Assembly (NCBI GenBank): GCA_964645765.1
Contig: CAZYBE010000004.1
Coordinates: 52,939 to 116,938, forward strand
Reading direction: 5' to 3'
DNA: 64,000 nucleotides
Origin: CAZGMN01 sp964645765
GTDB taxonomy: Bacteria > Acidobacteriota > Aminicenantia > Aminicenantales > Aminicenantaceae
The notes below the pieces were generated by a model that did no database searches, was not told where the DNA came from, and saw nothing but the letters and a program-made list of their open reading frames with translations. The translations under genes were made by a program, and so were the position numbers. Position 1 is the stretch's first letter. Every line of letters begins with the position of its first letter. This document shows, piece by piece, positions 43,226-50,867 of this stretch.

Positions 43226-45031
43226 TCAAGGCTCCTTCAACCAATCGTTGAGGATCGATGATTGAAGCGGATTCGGGTTAGAAAAAGGCTTGATCTGGAA
43301 GCTCCGTTCTATCCTTTTCCCAAGGACAACCTCGACCTCGCGCACCGTGTTGCGCCGCGAAAGAAGAACCCGTACCTTATCACCTGGCTTTTTGGAATTG
43401 AGGAGCTCGGCAAAGGTTCGCGAGGTGACGCGGACGCCGTCCAGGGCAATGACCTCATCCTGGGCGCTGAGGCCGGCCTGCGAGGCAGGGGAGGCCCATT
43501 CGGCGCTCGAAATAACCAGGCTTCCACTTTGGTCCTGCGTTGCTGCCCCGAAAGAGACGCCAGGCACCTCCTTGGGCTCAATGTCGATATCCAGACCTGC
43601 GTAGGCAAGATATTTGGGATAATCAATGTCATTAACTGTGGCAGCGTAGACGTCGAAGATCTCAGCCAGCGGGCATCCGGCCACGCGTTCGCAGACCTCG
43701 CGAAATTCCTGGTCCGTGAAGCCCCTCTTTTTTTCTTTGTAGAATGTTCGATAGAGGGTCCGCATTACGTCGTCCAGCGAGGCACGGTTCTTCGTCTCGT
43801 TTCGTATCTTAAGGTCCAGCAGCATGCCGAGCGCTGCGCCCTTGTCGTAATATGAAATTGTGGTGTTGGCTGCGTTCTCTCCCCGGCTGAAGAACTGGAT
43901 CCAGGTGTCGAAACTGGACTCTGCGGCAGACTGGAAGAGACGGCCAGGAACATTCTCGTAGCGGGCGATGGTCGAGCGGAACCGCTCCAGGACTTCGTCC
44001 CGCGTCATAAGCCCGGCCCGGTTCAAGATCAGGTACTCATAATACACGGTGAATCCCTCGGACACCCAGAGCATGTTGGTATAGTTTTCCTTGTCGTAAT
44101 CGAACGGGCCGAGCGCAAGGGGCCGGATTCTCTTGACGTTGTAGAGGTGGAAGAACTCGTGACAGACAAAGCTCAGCCAGCTCCTATAGCCTGCCGGGTT
44201 GTTAAGGCTGGAAGGATTGAGCGTCAGCGCCACGGAATTCTGGTGCTCCAAGCCTCCTCCGCCTGGGCCGATCACGAGAAAAGCATAGTGACTGTAGGGG
44301 ATTTCTCCGACGATCGCCACCGCTGCTTCGACCATCTTCTTATGGTCGCTTACGAATTTGCCCCGGTCGAAAGCGCCCAGGTTGTTGACGGCGAAGATAT
44401 GAGGGATTCCCTTGACCTCGAACGACAGAACCTCCTGATTGCCCAGGAGAATCGGGCAGTCGTAGAGGACATCGAAATCCGGGGCAAAGAACGTGTTCGG
44501 CTTCCCTTGGACCGGGTCGAGGCCGGTCGATATCCGGCTCCAGTCCTGATAGGGTTGGATGGCGACAGTTACCGGGTGGCGGAGTAAGCCAGCGACGTGC
44601 ATGAAGACGCCGGCAGGCGAGATGAAACCCATGCTGTCGTCCAAAAAACTCTCTGCCACGAAACGGGTGAAGGCATAAACGTCATAGCTCACGACGATAG
44701 CGCTATCCTTGCCGGACTTGACCCTCCAGCTGTTTTTCGATGTCTTCTCCCACGCCAGCAGATTTCCTGTCGCATCTTTGGCGCTGAAATTTACCACGTT
44801 CCTGGCGTAATCCATAATCCGGTAGTATCCCGGCGTCCAGGACGGCATTTTGAAATCCTGCGTCTCACCTTTGAGCCCCTCGCAGCGGAAGACGACGTGA
44901 AAATAATGTGTTGTGGGCCGCTCCATGGACACGAAGAATGCCATGGTTCCTTCCGGCGTCTGTCCAAAGGTGAAGGACGCTGCTATTAGAAAGACGATGC
45001 TGAATAACATAACCCGCGATTTATTTTTCAT
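43226..45031 (-). CDS. M61 family peptidase with PDZ domain
   Basis: A 601-residue secreted protein with signal peptide (1-23, ending FTFGQT). The M61 (glycyl-aminopeptidase-type) catalytic domain contains HEFFH in FVCHEFFHLYNVKRIRP and downstream Glu in WVSEGFTVYYE, and the C-terminal PDZ domain covers about residues 500-580 (WASPASQAGLSAQDEVIALDGVRV). These peptidases remove N-terminal residues, with a preference for Gly or Ala. Ribosome site AAGGAGAAATAAAG. G+C is markedly higher than in the MFS gene. It converges on that gene with about 100 bases between and no clear terminator. Confidence 0.91.
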   Translation of the reverse strand: MKNKSRVMLFSIVFLIAASFTFGQTPEGTMAFFVSMERPTTHYFHVVFRCEGLKGETQDFKMPSWTPGYYRIMDYARNVVNFSAKDATGNLLAWEKTSKNSWRVKSGKDSAIVVSYDVYAFTRFVAESFLDDSMGFISPAGVFMHVAGLLRHPVTVAIQPYQDWSRISTGLDPVQGKPNTFFAPDFDVLYDCPILLGNQEVLSFEVKGIPHIFAVNNLGAFDRGKFVSDHKKMVEAAVAIVGEIPYSHYAFLVIGPGGGGLEHQNSVALTLNPSSLNNPAGYRSWLSFVCHEFFHLYNVKRIRPLALGPFDYDKENYTNMLWVSEGFTVYYEYLILNRAGLMTRDEVLERFRSTIARYENVPGRLFQSAAESSFDTWIQFFSRGENAANTTISYYDKGAALGMLLDLKIRNETKNRASLDDVMRTLYRTFYKEKKRGFTDQEFREVCERVAGCPLAEIFDVYAATVNDIDYPKYLAYAGLDIDIEPKEVPGVSFGAATQDQSGSLVISSAEWASPASQAGLSAQDEVIALDGVRVTSRTFAELLNSKKPGDKVRVLLSRRNTVREVEVVLGKRIERSFQIKPFSNPNPLQSSILNDWLKEP

Positions 45032-45179
45032 CTTTATTTCTCCTTCACAATCCCTAAATTAAATGCCGGATAGGTTACTTGCCTGTTGTGCGTCCAGAGA
45101 CCTTAGCCTCGGCCCAAGCCGCTAGGGGGCCGCCGCTGCAACATATCAACTATTCCAGACGATTGTCAATTTCCACCCT

Positions 45180-45223
45180 GGGCTAATTTTTATTCGACAA
45201 TAAAGGCCATCCTCCGACTAAAC
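45180..45223. repeat. Right copy of an imperfect direct repeat
   Basis: Matches 41538-41580 over about 43 bases, roughly 34 identical positions with one gap. It ends three bases before the ATG of the nitroreductase gene. In the left copy the same sequence follows the DUF362 stop codon. Confidence 0.6.
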
Positions 45224-45225
45224 TT

Positions 45226-45804
45226 ATGATGTCTTTCTACAATCTCATTCTCTCCAGACGTTCCATCCGTCAATTCAAGCCTGAACCCCTTTCCCGGGAA
45301 ATCCTGGAAAAGCTCGTCAACGCCGCAAGATTGGCTCCCTCTGCAGCCAACATCCAGCCTCTCGAGTATATCGTCGTCGATGATAAAGAGCTCAAGCAAA
45401 AGCTCTTTCCCTGCTTGAAGTGGGCAGCTTATGTCTCTCCAAAGGGCGATCCAAGGCCGGGCCATGAGCCTGCTGCTTACATTGTTGTTCTGGTCAATTC
45501 ATCGCTTAAAGAGAAGGGTTATGAATACGATGCGGGAGCTGCAGCGGAGAACATAATTCTTGCTGCCTGGGAGCAAAGGGTTGGGAGCTGCTGGATTATA
45601 TCCGTGGAAAGGGAGAAGGTTCAGGAAATCTTGAAGATTCCAGGTGCATACAAGATTGATTCAGTCATAGCCCTGGGCTTTCCTGATGAAAAACCTATCA
45701 TCGAGGAGATGAAGGATTCGGTGAGATATTGGAAAGACGAAGAAGGTCGACTCCATGTCCCCAAGAGGGGACTAAAAGATATCATTCATTTCAACGGCTT
45801 TTAG
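45226..45804 (+). CDS. Nitroreductase family protein
   Basis: A 192-residue flavin oxidoreductase: SRRSIRQFKPEPL, AARLAPSAANIQPLEYIVVDD, DAGAAAENIILAAWEQRVGSCWI. It is of the minimal nitroreductase length, and a paralogue of the gene at 12173 (shared RRSIR and AARLAPSA-N-QP). The substrate is unknown. Two adjacent ATGs (45226, 45229) are possible and no strong ribosome site is present, perhaps because the 5' region is occupied by the repeat. It is followed 19 bases later by a small membrane protein gene. Confidence 0.87.
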   Translation: MMSFYNLILSRRSIRQFKPEPLSREILEKLVNAARLAPSAANIQPLEYIVVDDKELKQKLFPCLKWAAYVSPKGDPRPGHEPAAYIVVLVNSSLKEKGYEYDAGAAAENIILAAWEQRVGSCWIISVEREKVQEILKIPGAYKIDSVIALGFPDEKPIIEEMKDSVRYWKDEEGRLHVPKRGLKDIIHFNGF

Positions 45805-45823
45805 CGGGCTATAAGGAGGATGA

Positions 45824-45961
45824 ATGCGTTCTCTTGGAGTTGTTTTGCTGGTCGGCGGCTTTCTCATAAAGCTATTCACGTTTCTTTCCAACGCGAGCTT
45901 TGTAGCCATGGGAGTCGGAGCAGCAGTTGTTTCTATTTCGTATTTAATCAGGAGAAGATAA
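45824..45961 (+). CDS. 45-residue membrane protein, unknown
   Basis: A short open frame with a clear AAGGAGG ribosome site (45814-45819) and a translation of 45 residues: MRSLGVVLLVGGF, a second hydrophobic part SFVAMGVGAAVVSIS, and a basic YLIRRR tail. It is one or two short membrane helices with a positive end. An ATG four bases earlier opens a different frame that looks non-coding. It follows the nitroreductase gene by 19 bases and probably shares its transcript. I cannot name a family. Confidence 0.55.
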   Translation: MRSLGVVLLVGGFLIKLFTFLSNASFVAMGVGAAVVSISYLIRRR

Positions 45962-45971
45962 GAGCAGAGAA

Positions 45972-46077
45972 TTCACTCCCCGGCCATAGTCATCTCCTGG
46001 ACTAAGACCGTCGGGCCAGCAACAGGAACATGAAAATCAAGGTCGTTGCCGACCGTTTCTATCTTGTTCAAAATCAT
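45972..46077 (-). pseudogene. C-terminal fragment of a pmbA/tldE-like gene
   Basis: The reverse strand encodes about 31 residues ending GPTVLVQEMTMAGE and a TGA stop. They match the C-terminus of the gene at 62686 (GPTVLVQELTVAGE) at nearly every position, including the NKIE-VGNDLDF start. The frame then breaks off before any upstream PmbA sequence. It is therefore a truncated copy. The next 260 bases to the M28 gene hold no other convincing gene, only an unmatched frame of 71 codons. Confidence 0.85.
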
Positions 46078-46262
46078 CAAACACCCCAAGCTTAGTTTTC
46101 AGCAGCCAAGCCTCCTGCGCCAAGGATGATTTCACAGGAACTCTCCCCTTCATCTTCTCACTTAAATTCCGTCCCGATAATTCTAACACCTGTCTCACGT
46201 ACTCTCTATACCCATATCTCATGAACTGTATAGTATGTCCTGGTCCCCGCACATTAATGGAT

Positions 46263-46291
46263 TGACAATTATAAAAAAGAAGACTATTAAA
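46263..46291 (+). promoter_or_regulatory. Promoter for the M28 peptidase gene
   Basis: TTGACA (46263-46268), 17 bases, TATTAA (46286-46291). A ten-base direct repeat GAAGACTATT starts at 46280 and again 13 bases later, overlapping the -10 box, and might be a regulator site. Confidence 0.5.
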
Positions 46292-46342
46292 GAAGACTAT
46301 TTATTGTTCAGAAGTGAAAATTAAATATGGAGGTAAGCTAAA

Positions 46343-48016
46343 ATGACCGAGATGAATTTTTGCCCGCGAGCATTTGCTTCACCACGTATTCGGAAATTCC
46401 AGATGAGAATGCGAATCGCGGCTTTCAGCCTTGCCTTGCTGCTTGTATTGTTTGGTCTGGCGTTGGCCGAGGATAAAGCCGACCTCGCTGCTATCTACAA
46501 AATCAAAGACGAGGGGCTAAACCGGTCCCAGGTGATGGAGATTATGAGTTACCTAACCGATGTCTATGGTCCTCGGTTGGCCGGATCCCCCAACATACGG
46601 AAGGCGGGCGACTGGGTTCAGCAAAAATTCAAGGAATGGGGACTCGAAAACATTCATGCCGAGAAGTATGACTTCGGACGCAGTTGGGAGCTTAAGAGAT
46701 TTCAGGCCCACATGGTCGAACCGGTCTATTCTCCCCTCATCGCTTTTCCCAAAGCCTGGACCCCGGGAACCAACGGGCTCGTCCGCGGCGAAGCCATCCG
46801 GGTGGATATCAACTCCGAAGCCGATATCGAGAAGTACCGCGGCAAGCTCAAAGGGATGTTTGTGCTGACGCAGCCGGCGCGTGAGGTGGAAGCCCACTTC
46901 ACGGCCGACGCCAAGAGATACACCGACGAAGACCTGGTGAACATCGCTCGTATGCCCGAGCCTGGACAGCTGAGGCGGTTCATGAGACAGCCCGGAGGCT
47001 TCCCCAACCGGGCCCTGATCAGGAAAGTCAACGAGTTCTACCTTTCCGAAGGGGTGGCTGCTGTGCTGGAACCGAGCCGCGGGGAAGACGGCACGATCTT
47101 TGTCCAAAGCGGCGGCGACCGGGCCAAAGACGCGCCGCAGGTTCCTCCGCAGGTCACAGTGGCGGTGGAACACTATAATCGAATCTGCCGCATCCTGGAC
47201 AAGAAGATCAAAGTCACACTGGAGATGGAGGTCCAGGCTGATTTCCTCAGCCAGGACCTGAATGACTTCAATATCTTGGCCGAACTCCCGGGCACAGACA
47301 AAAAAGACGAACTGGTTATGCTCGGGGGGCATTTTGATTCCTGGCACGCAGGTACCGGCGCCACCGATAATGCCGCCGGTTGCGCCGTCGCCATGGAAGC
47401 GGTGCGCATTCTGAAAGCGGCCGGGCTGAAGCTGCGCCGAACCGTTCGCATCGGCCTTTGGGGCGGCGAAGAAGGAGGTTTTTTGGGATCCCGGGCCTAT
47501 GTGAGCGAGCACTTCGCCTCTCGGCCGACTCCTCCGGCTAACTTGCAGCGCGGCAGCGAGGAATACATGAACTGGATGAGGACTCAGATGCAGAAGCCAC
47601 CTACCCTGAAGCCAGAGTATAGCAAGTTGTCTGCCTATTGGAACTACGACAACGGCACTGGTAAGATTCGCGGCATTTATCTCCAGGGGAACGAGGAGGT
47701 TCGACCGATATTTGAAGCCTGGCTGGCACCGTTTAAAGACATGGGCGCGACAACTCTAACAATCCGGAATACTGGCGGCACCGACCATCAGTCCTTTGAC
47801 GGCGTCGGTCTGCCCGGATTTCAGTTCATTCAGGATGAAATCGATTACGGCACCCGAACCCACCACTCCAACATGGATGTTTATGATCGCATCCAGAGAG
47901 GCGACATGATGCAGTCGGCTGTAATCATCGCTTCCTTCGTGTATCATACGGCGATGCGCAACGAGATGCTGCCCCGCAAGCCCATGCCTGTACCCCGGCC
48001 CCCAACCAAGAGGTGA
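46343..48016 (+). CDS. M28 family aminopeptidase with PA domain
   Basis: A 557-residue secreted peptidase. The basic start and hydrophobic stretch at about 25-42 (AAFSLALLLVLFGLALAED) form the signal peptide; the export start might be the later ATG at the MRMRIAA codons. A PA domain (about 130-280) sits before the zinc domain: LGGHFDSWHAGTGATDNAAG supplies His and bridging Asp, GGEEGGFLGS the Glu pair, and NTGGTDHQSF the last His. M28 enzymes release N-terminal residues or cut dipeptides. Ribosome site GGAGGTAAG. G+C is high compared with the C45 gene that follows. Confidence 0.9.
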   Translation: MTEMNFCPRAFASPRIRKFQMRMRIAAFSLALLLVLFGLALAEDKADLAAIYKIKDEGLNRSQVMEIMSYLTDVYGPRLAGSPNIRKAGDWVQQKFKEWGLENIHAEKYDFGRSWELKRFQAHMVEPVYSPLIAFPKAWTPGTNGLVRGEAIRVDINSEADIEKYRGKLKGMFVLTQPAREVEAHFTADAKRYTDEDLVNIARMPEPGQLRRFMRQPGGFPNRALIRKVNEFYLSEGVAAVLEPSRGEDGTIFVQSGGDRAKDAPQVPPQVTVAVEHYNRICRILDKKIKVTLEMEVQADFLSQDLNDFNILAELPGTDKKDELVMLGGHFDSWHAGTGATDNAAGCAVAMEAVRILKAAGLKLRRTVRIGLWGGEEGGFLGSRAYVSEHFASRPTPPANLQRGSEEYMNWMRTQMQKPPTLKPEYSKLSAYWNYDNGTGKIRGIYLQGNEEVRPIFEAWLAPFKDMGATTLTIRNTGGTDHQSFDGVGLPGFQFIQDEIDYGTRTHHSNMDVYDRIQRGDMMQSAVIIASFVYHTAMRNEMLPRKPMPVPRPPTKR

Positions 48017-48224
48017 CTCCGGCAACACCATACCTCCATTGCTTGCCGGCATGATGAAGCCTGCTTTGGACCATGTTGACAGTCCCCCTCGCTATGATTT
48101 ACTCTCTTTCACGATGTGATGAAGGGAAAATGGGGGACAAAAACGTGCGGAGTGCCCCCTCTATCGAAAAGGAAACTACCTCAGGGATATAACTCTTACA
48201 GAGACCTTAATAGAGGAGGAAAAA

Positions 48225-49346
48225 ATGTTAAAGAGATTTATAAAATTCTCATTCACTATTGTTCTCTTCCTTAGCTTATCCATTTCTCATCGCTTCCTCT
48301 TTTCAGCAGAGGTGAACAAGATACCGATTATTCATGTAAAAGGCACACATTACGAAGCAGGTTACCAGATAGGGACTCAGATGAAAACACAGCTTAAGGA
48401 AATTATCCAACAGAGCAAAGATTATGTTGCTAAAAGTAAAGAGCTAAAATGGGAGGACATAAGGGCTCAATCGCGGTTATTCCTGGAGTATTCAAAAAAG
48501 TATATGCCTGAATATGTTGAAGAAATAAAAGGCGCTTCGGATGCTACGGGAATCGATCTGGTTGACCTTTTCTCAGAGATGTGTGAAGAAATTTTCTCGA
48601 AAAATTTTTTGAAAGGGTGTAGTGATCTCATTGCTTCGAGTGATGTCACAGCCGATGGTTCTGTACTTGCTGCCCATAATAATGATACTTCGCCAGAAAT
48701 AGAAAAATATGCAGTTGTTGTCCATTACCAAGTCGAGGGAGAGCCTGAAATATTGGCTGTGGGCTACGGAGGGCTCGGCATAAGCATCGGGTTCAATTCC
48801 TCGGGGATCAGTCTTACGGGGAATGAGTTAAGCATGAATGATATGAAGCTTGGCGTCCCCCGCTTATTGCTCTGCCGCAAAATTTTAGCTGCAAAAACAA
48901 TAGCAGACGCAATCGAAGCTGCAATATTTCAGCCAAGAGCCTCAAACTATAATATGGTGATAATGGATGATAACGGCGAAATCTACAGCATTGAAGGCTC
49001 TGCAACTGATTATGAAGCGATTTATGCCACAGAAGGTTATCAAGTTCACACCAATCATTACATCTCACCAAGGATGCGAAACTATGAACTCGACCCTTAT
49101 GATATTACCTCTTCAATTGTCAGATACAACCGGGCCAATCGCTTAATGAGAAATAATAAGGGCAAGATCTCCATCGAGATGCTGAAAAAATTCCTTCAAG
49201 ATCATGCGAGCCACCCTAAATCCATCTGTCGCCATGGAAACGATGTTAAGACAACTTTTTCAGTTATCATCAATTTGACTGCAAAAACCATGTATCTGGC
49301 AAAAGGAAATCCCTGTCAATCAACATATTATGAGTACACTTTCTAA
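48225..49346 (+). CDS. C45 family peptidase / acyl-coenzyme A:6-APA acyltransferase-like
   Basis: A 373-residue protein with a signal peptide (1-28, ending LFSAEV). It is an Ntn-hydrolase-type C45 protein: GTHYEAGYQIG near the start, helix EYVEEIKGASDATGI, then GCSDL where Cys132 should be the self-exposed nucleophile, and AAHNNDTSPE, SSGISLTGNEL, IEGSATDYE as conserved segments. Relatives cleave or form amide bonds (isopenicillin acyltransferase, choloylglycine-type hydrolases). The substrate is unknown. The strong ribosome site AGAGGAGGAAAAA sets the start. Low G+C. Confidence 0.86.
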   Translation: MLKRFIKFSFTIVLFLSLSISHRFLFSAEVNKIPIIHVKGTHYEAGYQIGTQMKTQLKEIIQQSKDYVAKSKELKWEDIRAQSRLFLEYSKKYMPEYVEEIKGASDATGIDLVDLFSEMCEEIFSKNFLKGCSDLIASSDVTADGSVLAAHNNDTSPEIEKYAVVVHYQVEGEPEILAVGYGGLGISIGFNSSGISLTGNELSMNDMKLGVPRLLLCRKILAAKTIADAIEAAIFQPRASNYNMVIMDDNGEIYSIEGSATDYEAIYATEGYQVHTNHYISPRMRNYELDPYDITSSIVRYNRANRLMRNNKGKISIEMLKKFLQDHASHPKSICRHGNDVKTTFSVIINLTAKTMYLAKGNPCQSTYYEYTF

Positions 49347-49363
49347 TACCAAGGCAATAATAA

Positions 49364-49445
49364 AATTGTCATCGCGAGGAAGAGCCGAAACAGCGAGCGG
49401 AGCGTGGCGAGGAGCAAGAGTCTTCATCGCCGGATGGAATGAGGC
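49364..49445. repeat. Degenerate GC-rich interspersed-repeat-like stretch
   Basis: The intergenic bases contain GTCATCGCGAGGA, GCGAGCGGAGCGTGGCGAGG and related short inverse pieces, reminiscent of the widespread TCATTGCGAGGAGCGAAGC repeat class. It lies between the convergent C45 and permease genes, where such elements commonly sit. Only one copy is in this window. Confidence 0.35.
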
Positions 49446-49472
49446 ACGAGGTAAAGAGATTCTCGGTTAGAA

Positions 49473-50867
49473 TCAACCGATATCTTTAACCTTCGATCTC
49501 CAGTAAAGGAAAGCAGGAATTCCCACAAGGAGGATGATGAGTCCGACCAGAGATTTCAATGGTTGAGCTATTATGGTATTAAAAAAAACTCCAATGTTTA
49601 TCAAAACAAAGACAAGGGGAAGGACAGGGTAACCCCATGCCCTGTAGGGCCTTTTTCTTTCAGGCTGTTTGAAACGAAGAACAATAACTGCAAAACCAGT
49701 GGCTGCAAAAAATATGACCAAGGCAAAAACAACATATTCAAAGAGGGCTTTGTAAGTACCAGAAAGGCAGAGGAGAGATGACCACAGAGCTTGCCAAGCT
49801 ATGGCTTTTGATGGAACTCGATAGCGTGGATGAACAAAGGTCATGCTGTGAAAAAAAACCCCGTCTTCAGCCATAGCAAAATAAACCCTTGGCCCATAGA
49901 TAACAGTGGCAGCAAGGCAGCCAAAAATTGAGACCATGATTGTGCCAGAGACAAAAAAAGTTGCTGTAGGTCCAAAGAGCTGAGTAGAAGCTAACTCGCC
50001 AATCCGAGCTGCCCCTTTCATTTTCTCCACAGGAAGAGCCATAATATAAACAATATTCATCAGACAATACACGAAAGTGACACTCAAAGTTCCTAAAATC
50101 AGCCCCAAAGGTATATTTCTTTCTGGATTTTTTACCTCTTCTGCTGTGCAATTGACCCCATACCAACCATCATAAGTCCAGAGAACCGCGATAAGAGCCA
50201 GGCCAAAGAGCTTGAAGCTGAAGCCTGAATCCCCAGAGAATAGTTGATGAATGTTTATTACGCCTGTTTTCTTGCCCGAAGCTAGGCCAAAAAGAATTAT
50301 TGCCGCGAGAGAAAAGATCCGGAGAAAAGTAAAGATGTTCTGGACAGTAATTCCACTTTTAATGCCAAAGTAATTGATTGCGGAAAGAATCAGAATAGAA
50401 GCTACGGCCATGAGCTGTCCTGCCGAAAGAGTATAGTGCAAGTTAAATATGCTCAGTTTAAAAACATAAGAATTTGTAGCCAAGACAGGGAAAAAATATC
50501 CAAGGTACTCGGCAAAGCCCACAGCTAGGGCAGCTATGCTGCCGCATTCTATGACCCAAAAAAAACCCCAGCCATATAAGAATCCCGCCAAATGGCCATA
50601 GGCTTCCCGAAGATATATAAACTGTCCTCCTGATCTTGGAAACATTGCTCCCAATTCAGCAAAAGAAAGGGCTCCGCTCAAGGCTATGAAACCTCCAACC
50701 AACCAAACAATGAGTATTAACCCTGGGGAAGGGAGGTATTCTGCAATAAAACCGGTAGTCATGAATATACCTGATCCAACAATGGAACCTATCACCAGAA
50801 AAACTGAGTCGAGAAAATTCATCTTCCTTAAAAGCTGAGACTTTACCTTGTTTTCTTGGTTATTCAT
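49473..50867 (-). CDS. APC family amino acid permease
   Basis: A 464-residue transporter with about 12 hydrophobic helices and the APC substrate motif VGSGIF in helix 1 (LVIGSIVGSGIFMTTG), followed by PGLILIVWLVGGFIALSGALSFAELG. These proteins carry amino acids or polyamines by antiport or proton symport. It overlaps the stop of the MttB-family gene by four bases (ATGA), so it is probably the importer for the substrates of that operon or of the divergent catabolic operon. Specificity cannot be read from sequence. Confidence 0.91.
   Translation of the reverse strand: MNNQENKVKSQLLRKMNFLDSVFLVIGSIVGSGIFMTTGFIAEYLPSPGLILIVWLVGGFIALSGALSFAELGAMFPRSGGQFIYLREAYGHLAGFLYGWGFFWVIECGSIAALAVGFAEYLGYFFPVLATNSYVFKLSIFNLHYTLSAGQLMAVASILILSAINYFGIKSGITVQNIFTFLRIFSLAAIILFGLASGKKTGVINIHQLFSGDSGFSFKLFGLALIAVLWTYDGWYGVNCTAEEVKNPERNIPLGLILGTLSVTFVYCLMNIVYIMALPVEKMKGAARIGELASTQLFGPTATFFVSGTIMVSIFGCLAATVIYGPRVYFAMAEDGVFFHSMTFVHPRYRVPSKAIAWQALWSSLLCLSGTYKALFEYVVFALVIFFAATGFAVIVLRFKQPERKRPYRAWGYPVLPLVFVLINIGVFFNTIIAQPLKSLVGLIILLVGIPAFLYWRSKVKDIG

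Noticed and set aside
45820..46005. A 61-codon plus-strand frame
   Set aside because: It overlaps the better-supported 45-residue frame at 45824, runs antisense through the pmbA fragment, and its composition is not protein-like.
46037..46252. A 71-codon minus-strand frame running into the pmbA fragment
   Set aside because: It reads the fragment in another frame than PmbA, and I recognise nothing in it. A weak GYREYVRQ-like resemblance to the tail of REP-type transposases is not enough.
46553..47512. A 319-codon open frame on the minus strand
   Set aside because: It lies wholly antisense to the M28 peptidase, has no signal, motif or ribosome site, and follows from high G+C in the real gene. 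The same holds for 10889-11491 (+), 17706-18491 (-) and 23392-24018 (-).
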